A DNA stretch of 53,061 nucleotides from Gnetum montanum (taxonomy: Eukaryota > Streptophyta > Gnetopsida > Gnetales > Gnetaceae): assembly GCA_015680685.1 (NCBI GenBank), contig MNCI01015694.1:141154-194214 (forward strand), written 5' to 3'. The notes below the pieces were generated by a model, which had not been told where the DNA came from, did no database searches, and saw nothing but the letters and a program-made list of their open reading frames with translations. Shown piece by piece: positions 46,871 to 53,061 of this stretch. Position numbers and translations under genes: made by a program. Within the stretch, counting starts at the first letter, position 1. Each line of letters starts with the position of its first letter.

Positions 46871-46927
46871 ATATATATAGTTTTTATAGATGCGATATCA
46901 TGTACCCAATAGCGCGGACCTGATATC
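46871..46927 (-). promoter_or_regulatory. Internal LTR-like promoter module upstream of ORFX
   Basis: The minus strand reads GATATC (46927), then TATTGGGTACATGATATC (46911-46894), then CTATAAAAACTATATATATG. The 18-base core is identical to part of U3 in the right LTR of A (51645-51628), and GATATC motifs precede a TATA box as in the LTRs. The sequence after the TATA box does not resemble the LTR R/U5, so it is not a nested solo LTR. It would start transcription about 500 bases before ORFX. Promoter activity is inferred. Confidence 0.5.
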
Positions 46928-48456
46928 TCATCCCTTTGAAAATAAGGTACTTGGAAGAATTGATGAATTTTCAAATTTCCAAGGTCAAAAATGAAGGATT
47001 TAAGGTCAATCAGAAAGATCTTGGGTAACATTGAAGAGACCTAAAGGCACCAGAAGTGTAATGAAGTGGAATTTGACAATGAAATTCATGGATAGAATGA
47101 GGAAAAAGGACATGTTGTTGTGCATAGGAACATTGGAATTTAAAATGATAATAAAGGAAAGGATAACTTTAGCAATGTAGTACTTGGAGGGTATAAGATG
47201 ATGTGATGATGATGTGCAATGAGTGTAGATTACAAAATTTACCCAAGTGGGTCCTCCCCAAAGCAGGTTCCTACCTATCATGCCCTTACGTAACCACACC
47301 TGAAAATGCTCATAGGCACTAAAAGGGTTAAATGTAATACACACTAGTTCCACAAAACACACACATGTAGATACCACCGTGATGAGGTATGAATTCTATG
47401 CTACACAAGATACAAGTAAAAAATGCATGAACAGTGAGACGAGACGAATCAGAGGAGGGATTGCAGAGATCGGGATGTGAGGTAACTGACCATAGGCATA
47501 ATGAATCCTGAGTGTTGTGTGTGATTAAAGTACCATTAGCCTTTTGCTCCAAGATCAAAACCAAGTCCATACCTCTGAGCAGTGACTTCGCATTATTTCA
47601 TCCAATGGTGGACAATCATAAGAGCACATGATAGCAAGGCATACGATCACTTGGCATTTTATGCAAGGGAGGAGTGATTCAAATTTGTTTGCAACACATT
47701 TTTCTTGGTCTTTTCTTTTCTCTCATTGTTTTTTTTCTTGTTTTTCTCTCTTTGTTTTTTTTTTCTTTTTCTTCTTTCGGCTGCTTTTTGCACTTTGTCA
47801 TTCCCAAAAGTGATTCAAAGAAGTCACCAACCTTCAGGCATAGGTGCATGTCTTTCTAGTGGGACCCCCCCAGAATAGCATTGAGTTTCCTTATTGAGTG
47901 CCTTTATTACTCTTACTCCCATTTTTTGTTAGATCTAAAAGGATCTTAGTACAACCAAGTTGCATGATAGCACTTACATATGTCACCAAAGAGAATCCAC
48001 AAGTCCCCTTGATGTCCCACCCTAGCCATTCCCTCTTAGTCCATCATTCTTCACTCTGGGCATAATGAGTGCAAAATTACTTTAAGTTTTAATGATGGAA
48101 AAAATATCATTGTACCCAGAGTAGAACCTCTTATTGATAAAATGGGTGGGTGGATGTTGTGGGCACACTATCCAAATAATTAATCATCTAAGACTTAATA
48201 GCATAGAACAACACCTCAACCGACGAGTCACATGAGTATTTTATTCACCAATGAGATTACCCTCAAAAAGATAAAATAAAAATTTGAAAACAAATTGAAA
48301 ATGAAAAACTGGAAAACAAAAAATTATAAAATCAAAGAAAAGAAAAAAAATTTACTAATTCTGCTTCTTAGAATGGAGGATATCCCCCATAGCCAATCCT
48401 TTGAGTATGGCTAGAATTAATAAATGGAAAATTTGGATCCAGGCATGTTGGAAATA
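46928..48456 (-). other. Element A: region between gag and internal promoter, nothing recognised
   Basis: About 1.5 kb with poly-T runs (47725-47775) and short minus-strand frames (47006-47377, 47328-47570) that match no domain I know. No protease or RT motif can be read in any frame. It could be old inserted DNA or untranslated spacer. Confidence 0.5.
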
Positions 48457-50689
48457 TTAGAGTCTAGTCATATCCAAACCACTGCTATCTTTTGATGTGG
48501 AGGCTAGAATGTATGCAAATTGGGGTTCACGCACTTGATTAAAGTTGGCATAGTGGGGTAAATTATAAGATGTGGTCATGTGATAAGAAGTTGACCCACT
48601 ATGGCACCCATGACCATAAGATGGTATGCAAGGATCGATATGTCTCCCCATATGGTTATATTCATTAGGCCACATGGTTTTTGGAGTGTTGATTGGTGAC
48701 CCTAATAAGGTAACATGAGGCATTCAGTTCGAGAAGAAAGATGCACCACAATGTTGGAATTGTGTTGAGTTGGTAGATGCAATGGGTTCAGAACCGTGTT
48801 TTCTCTTTCTACAGTCATGCCTAAAGAAAGGACGCTTTTGATGTTGTGGAGGACCTCCATTGCTATTGATAGTAGTAGCACAAGTAATGTTCATGGGTTG
48901 GTGCTGTCGTGCAAAACCTTCTGGCATAATTGGTGGCAATGTGGAAGGAGGTGAAGGATGAGAATATTGAGGGCAAGAAGAAGTGTAAGGAACATGATGT
49001 GGTGATCTTGTTGAAGAGGACATGGGTTGATAATACTTAGGAGAATGATAACGATGAGATGAAGTAGAGGATATTAATTCAATTGGAGAAATAGGGTGTT
49101 GAACATAATAAACATTTGGCATTGAGACATACAAAGGGTATGGTCAATTTGGTGGTGGCCTCCCCCATGACTAGGGCTTTTGCCACTGTGGTTGAACCTA
49201 GTATTTTTGTACGAAATCTAGATGTAGCATTCCTCCCCAATGCTTATGTAAATGTGACAAGACTAGGCATTGGCCTTTGGGATGATCATATAGGCAAACA
49301 TTACATTGATATGGGTGATTTGCAGTTGAGCTTCTATTCTTATTGTCTTCAACCCTTTGTTGCATGGTGTCTTGACCTGTTTCTTGATTTGGCATAGTTC
49401 CACCTCTAATAATGTTGGCATAGTCTCCACATTTTTCATGTACCCATTCTATTATCTTACTAATCCTTGCCTTGATTTCATCTAGTGATTGTAGTATTGG
49501 CAAAGATGATTCCACCTCCTTGAGGTGAGTTGATTTCTCCTCTTTATGATCATGGACCTTTGCTAGTTTGAAATTGTGGTCTTGTTGAGAGCTTTCAACA
49601 TTCTCCCATTTAGCTATTTCTCCTTCTTCGTTAGATACCCACTTGATAAGCTCTTTGAATTGGTGGGTTTGTAGCTCATATATCTGACCTAGGGCATACA
49701 TCCGTAGGGTCTCCCTTGTTTCATTACGGAGCCCATCCATGATGTGATACATTAGCCTGTCCTCGAAGAATCCATGGCCTAGAAAATTGTTTAACAATGA
49801 ATAGTATCTTTCTAAGGCCATGTCCAAGAGTTTATGTTGCCCCTATTTCCATCCTTGGATTTTTCTCCTCAAGGTTGACACTCTTGCATAGGTTTGATAT
49901 CTTTCATTGAAGAGTTCTACCATTGTCGGTCAATGTCGAATTGATTTTGGTTTTTAAGTACCTATACCATACTTTTTCTTGGTCAACAAGTGTCATAGGA
50001 AAGAGCTTAATTCTTTGCCACCCATTATCAATATTATTCCATACACAGGCATCATGGAAGGCTTGTAGATGATGTTGCAGATCTAAATCATAGCCACCTG
50101 AAAACTTGGGAAAGTTATTTAAATCAAGCTTGGGTAAACAACTTTCCTTGCAATGCATGTGGGATATTTGAATAGCCTCTTGTATATACTTTACACTCTT
50201 AGTGGCCAGCAAGGATTCATCATCATTAGGTAGGTTATGAAATTGTTAGTTGGGATGATGTTGTCTTTGTTCATGTTGGCATTCCTAACTTTGCCTGTGG
50301 GCTCGATTTTTACTTCTATGTTGATCCCTTGAAAAATGGTCATCCACTCCACAACCTAACATCGAAGCAGTAGAGGAAGAGGAAGAACTGGAAGACTTGT
50401 CATGACTTTTGTAATTCTCTTGATCATTCCTAGACAAATTCTTGTTAATTATTGAGAAGGTCCTAGGCCTTATGAGCCCCTTCATTCTATGGGATGTCCC
50501 CTCCTCACTAGAGGTGTTAAAGTTAAATGTAAAGAGTTCTTGAGTACCATTGGGGTGTTCATGAACATAGGGAATCCCTGCATAAGATTGAGTACTCCAA
50601 ACTTTGTCTTCATCATCATATAATTCTTTGGTTCTCCAATGAATTGCCTCACTAGTTGTTGCGTTAGCATAATCTTGTGTTAGAGACAT
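48457..50689 (-). pseudogene. Element A: gag
   Basis: The start ATG is at 50689 (MSLTQDYANATTSEAIHW). The first frame (50689-50285) has IPYVHEHPNGTQELFTF, which may correspond to the DEYVPNFTF domain of B, C and D, and a poly-Ser run. The capsid core (50212-49904) reads LNNFPKFSGGYDLDLQHHL, QAFHDACVWNNID and RIKLFPMTLVDQEKVWYRY. An open stretch of 209 codons (49827-49198) includes RYYSLLNNFLGHGFF and ends with the zinc knuckle CNVCLYDHPKGQC (49305-49267, CX2CX3HX4C). A Ser/Pro/His-rich tail (49134-48457) follows. It is less decayed than the other gags here, but frame changes remain between the open stretches. No protease follows. Confidence 0.78.
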
Positions 50690-50802
50690 TGTTGTGAATT
50701 GTGTGTGACTTATTTGTAATTACTTTATTTCTAAAAGATATATCGTCAAGGCTTTCTTACAGTGATCTTGGATGATGTAACTAATCTAAATAACTAGTAC
50801 CA

Positions 50803-50821
50803 TCCTCAGCAACAATGCCAA
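50803..50821 (-). promoter_or_regulatory. Primer binding site of element A
   Basis: The minus strand reads TTGGCATTGTTGCTGAGGA immediately after the LTR end CTCACCA. It is the same tRNA-Asp-like site as in B, C and D with a few C-to-T type changes, showing that A shares its primer with the pol-type elements. Confidence 0.7.
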
Positions 50822-51687
50822 TGGTGAGTGGCGAGTTACCCCTACACTCAACCATACGAATATGAGCATTCACGCATGATCTGGTCAAACTCCGCAGACA
50901 AACTAGTTGTGGTATTTAGATAGTTACATGTTGATTGTAGTTCGCTATCTTCCCACCTAGACTAGTATTTACTTGGTCATGTATGGTTTAGTCCATAGTG
51001 AGGCAAATGATGTGATCCTAAACTAGTGCTACTCCTAGAGACAATGGAAAATAATCTTGTTTTAAGCTAATAGGTGATGAGAAGAAAAATCTAACTAACC
51101 TAAGTGCAATGAGCATCCATCCTTAATCATTTGTGTGCATCTTGGACCTCGTGTGCTACTTTTGGGATTACCAAACGCATATTACTTGAGCACTCCTAGA
51201 TACGCTACTGGGTGACCAAGTAGTTACACTTAAATGTTCGTGATTAAGTTGTACTCATTCTGCATTTAATAACATGAATAGTAAATTATGATAAAGAAAT
51301 ATTAATGAAGAAAACAATAAATAACAATTAACAATTAAAGTAATTAAAATCTAAGTGAATGCTACAACGATGATGTAATCTCGACCTTTATTGTCGATCA
51401 TGTACATGTCTAAGTATGTCACACTCAAATAAAGGTTTTTTACAATTACAATCATCACACTGTAGGCATGCACTGGGGAAAGAACTAAAATGAATTGAAA
51501 CCTGGCAAAAAAAATCTCTACTCTAACACTTTCCAACTCCTATCCTTTCTTTGTGCACCTGAATATTGTATTTATAGGCCTACATAGGAATCATGATATT
51601 GTGTATTTGATATCATTATCTAGGTGTGATATCATGTACCCAATATCGAGGATCTGATATCGGGGTCTGGAAAACCACGATTCATCA
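50822..51687 (-). repeat. 5' LTR of element A
   Basis: An 866-base LTR from TGGTGAGTGGCGAG (one change from TGATGAG) to ATTCATCA. On the minus strand U3 holds five GATATC-type motifs (51660 to 51594), spaced about 16-21 bases, then CTATAAATAC near 51578-51569. The hairpin CTTTATT...AATAAAG is at 51386-51434. It pairs with 28004-28840. Confidence 0.92.
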
Positions 51688-53061
51688 CCAAATAAGATTG
51701 TGAAGAAACATATTAGACATGCTACCACTATAATTGTGAGATTAACATGCTTAATTATTAGGTTCATGAATCAACACAGACAAAATTCATATTCAAGAAT
51801 CATAAGTTGAAATATTATATTTACTTATGAAGTATAATAGGAATAATGTTAAAAAGTGTAGAGATGAGTAACAATGTAGAATAATAAGCATAGTGGAACA
51901 ATGTGATCATAAGTCGTATATGCAAAAAGGAACTAATAATGATGAGATTCAGTTTCAAATAAAGAATACCAAAAGTAAAAGTATCTTGACATCAAAATAC
52001 AAATTTCATGTTGTGTGAGCTAAGACTTCATCAAGAACATGTTATGTATGGAGTGGTAGTTCAAGAATTTAGATTGGCACATATAGACAAGATTACATGT
52101 TTAGAATAATCTAGTTTTAAAAATAATACCAATTAAGAAAACTTCCTAAAGAAACACAGAGACATGGTTACATGCTCAAAATAATCTAGTTTTACAAATA
52201 AGACCAAGTAATTCCTAAAGAAGAATGGATGAGTTCATAACACTAAGTAATTGTTGAAATTGACTACTGAATAATTGCTATTAATTCAAGAATTGTAATA
52301 ATGTTATTGTGTAATATAAATAGTGGGAGGAAAAGTGTCAAACCCCAAAAAAATATTTATAATGAATAAAGAAAATTTAGAGGCTTGACACTAAGTAAAC
52401 AATATCAAAAAATATGGAAAGAAAAATCTTTTCAATTTTAGGGTTATCTACTTAGGTGTACAACCTTGCAACTGATATTTTGAAAAAAATGGTGAAGAAA
52501 ATTAATTATTTGTAAGGTGGAAGGTCCCCATTCTAACAACATTTACATCACTTTTGAACATCAATGCTTGAACTTAAATAGAAAAATATTCAATATAGAG
52601 GGTTGTGGCTTAATACCAATATTTGTATTAAAGCAAGATTCACCTAAAAATGGTAGGATATCTTTTAGAAGATCTTCACCTCATCATTTTTTGTTAATCT
52701 TATGTTGAGAATCCTTACAATTAGTTACAACCTTCTTATTGACACTAGTATTGATCTTTGAGTTAATAGTATTCTTGTTAGACAAGGAACCATTTGCCTT
52801 ACAAGCTATCTATCCAAGCTTATCAATACTTTCTTTAGTATTAGTAAAAATATACATAGGATATTTTGTCTTTTTGAAATTCTTTAATGTCATGTGATTA
52901 TTCTTGTTATTGACATTAACTTGATTTTTCATATCTTCAACTTCGTATTGGTTTTTTTTTTTTTTTACATTCAACTCAACATGTTTTTTGTTTGGTTTTA
53001 AAAAAACTTTCTTTAGTAAAAAAGAATAAGCATTAAATAAATGTTCTTCATGATGGTAAAA
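51688..53061. other. Right flank, AT-rich, no gene recognised
   Basis: It begins with the target duplication CCAAA of A. The pre-insertion site is the sequence continuing at 28003 and leftwards, upstream of the SABATH gene. There are short open frames only (52517-52708 and a broken Lys/Asn-rich minus-strand reading 53061-52600), without motifs I know. Poly-A/T runs occur near 52955. Confidence 0.5.

Larger units (their letters stand above)
28004..51687 (-). mobile_element. Element A: X-type LTR retrotransposon without pol, containing nested B and C
   Basis: The outer element has paired LTRs (28004-28840 and 50822-51687) and a perfect target duplication CCAAA (27999-28003, 51688-51692). Removing the B insertion (29514-44042) leaves about 9.1 kb. 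On the minus strand its order is: 5' LTR, primer site, gag (50689-48457), about 1.5 kb without coding signal, an LTR-like promoter module (46927-46871), ORFX (46361-44043 and 29513-28856), polypurine tract, 3' LTR. No protease, RT or integrase motif is found, so it would depend on another element for replication. The LTRs differ at about 8% of positions over a 330-base stretch counted by eye. Confidence 0.85.

Noticed and set aside
46871-46930. Solo LTR nested in element A.
   Set aside because: Only the GATATC/TATA part resembles the LTR. The following sequence lacks the hairpin, the AATAAAG block and any TGATGAG...CTCATCA end pair.
47628-47859. Phe/Ser-rich plus-strand frames with a possible signal peptide.
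   Set aside because: The frame is driven by a poly-T/C tract and two overlapping frames give the same impression; it lies antisense within element A.

Overview
The window is nuclear DNA from a land plant, most likely a seed plant with a large, AT-rich, retrotransposon-filled genome. A gymnosperm is plausible but unproven. The evidence is one complete four-exon SABATH methyltransferase gene surrounded by nested, decayed Ty3/gypsy LTR retrotransposons. I see no rRNA, tRNA, CRISPR or prokaryotic signal.

Most repeats belong to one related family. Its LTRs start TGATGAG and end CTCATCA. Its primer site resembles the tRNA-Asp site TTGGCGCCGTTGCCGGGGA, it carries a GGGGGTA polypurine tract, and its gag knuckle is CX2CX3HX4C, as in the Athila/Tat group. 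Two internal types share these ends. The pol type (elements B, C, D) carries gag, protease, RT, RNase H and integrase remnants. The X type (A, E) has no visible pol and carries a long extra protein (ORFX) in its place, so it is a candidate non-autonomous partner family.

Layout. 1-72: edge of an LTR inserted in E. 73-2215: E (ORFX C-terminal part, 3' LTR). 2216-2477 and 9442-9830: gag of an older minus-strand element G, split by D (2478-9436, minus, TSD AAAGT). 10361-10960: possible primer site and LTR of G. 10961-17500: AT-rich DNA without recognisable genes but with short palindromic motif clusters. 17500-20970: Ty3/gypsy pol F (plus), split by a solo LTR (19507-20300, TSD ATATG). 21000-21790: a 398-base tandem duplication. 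23930-24610: an LTR scrap and a chromovirus-like integrase. 25112-27213: the SABATH gene (minus). 28004-51687: a three-level nest. A (minus, TSD CCAAA) contains B (29514-44042, plus, TSD GTTGA/GTTGG), which contains C (34029-43002, minus, TSD CTTTT). 51688-53061: AT-rich flank.

Points of most interest: ORFX is conserved in two independent copies; an LTR-like promoter module (GATATC motifs plus TATA) lies inside A upstream of ORFX; the family has a very short U3 built of GATATC palindromes; a symmetrical hairpin puts AATAAA on both strands; and an inverted duplication bounded by single Ns at 42388 and 42623 looks like an assembly error. The 3' LTR of A lies about 0.8 kb upstream of the SABATH gene in the same orientation and could influence it. 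All reading was by eye; identities are estimates.
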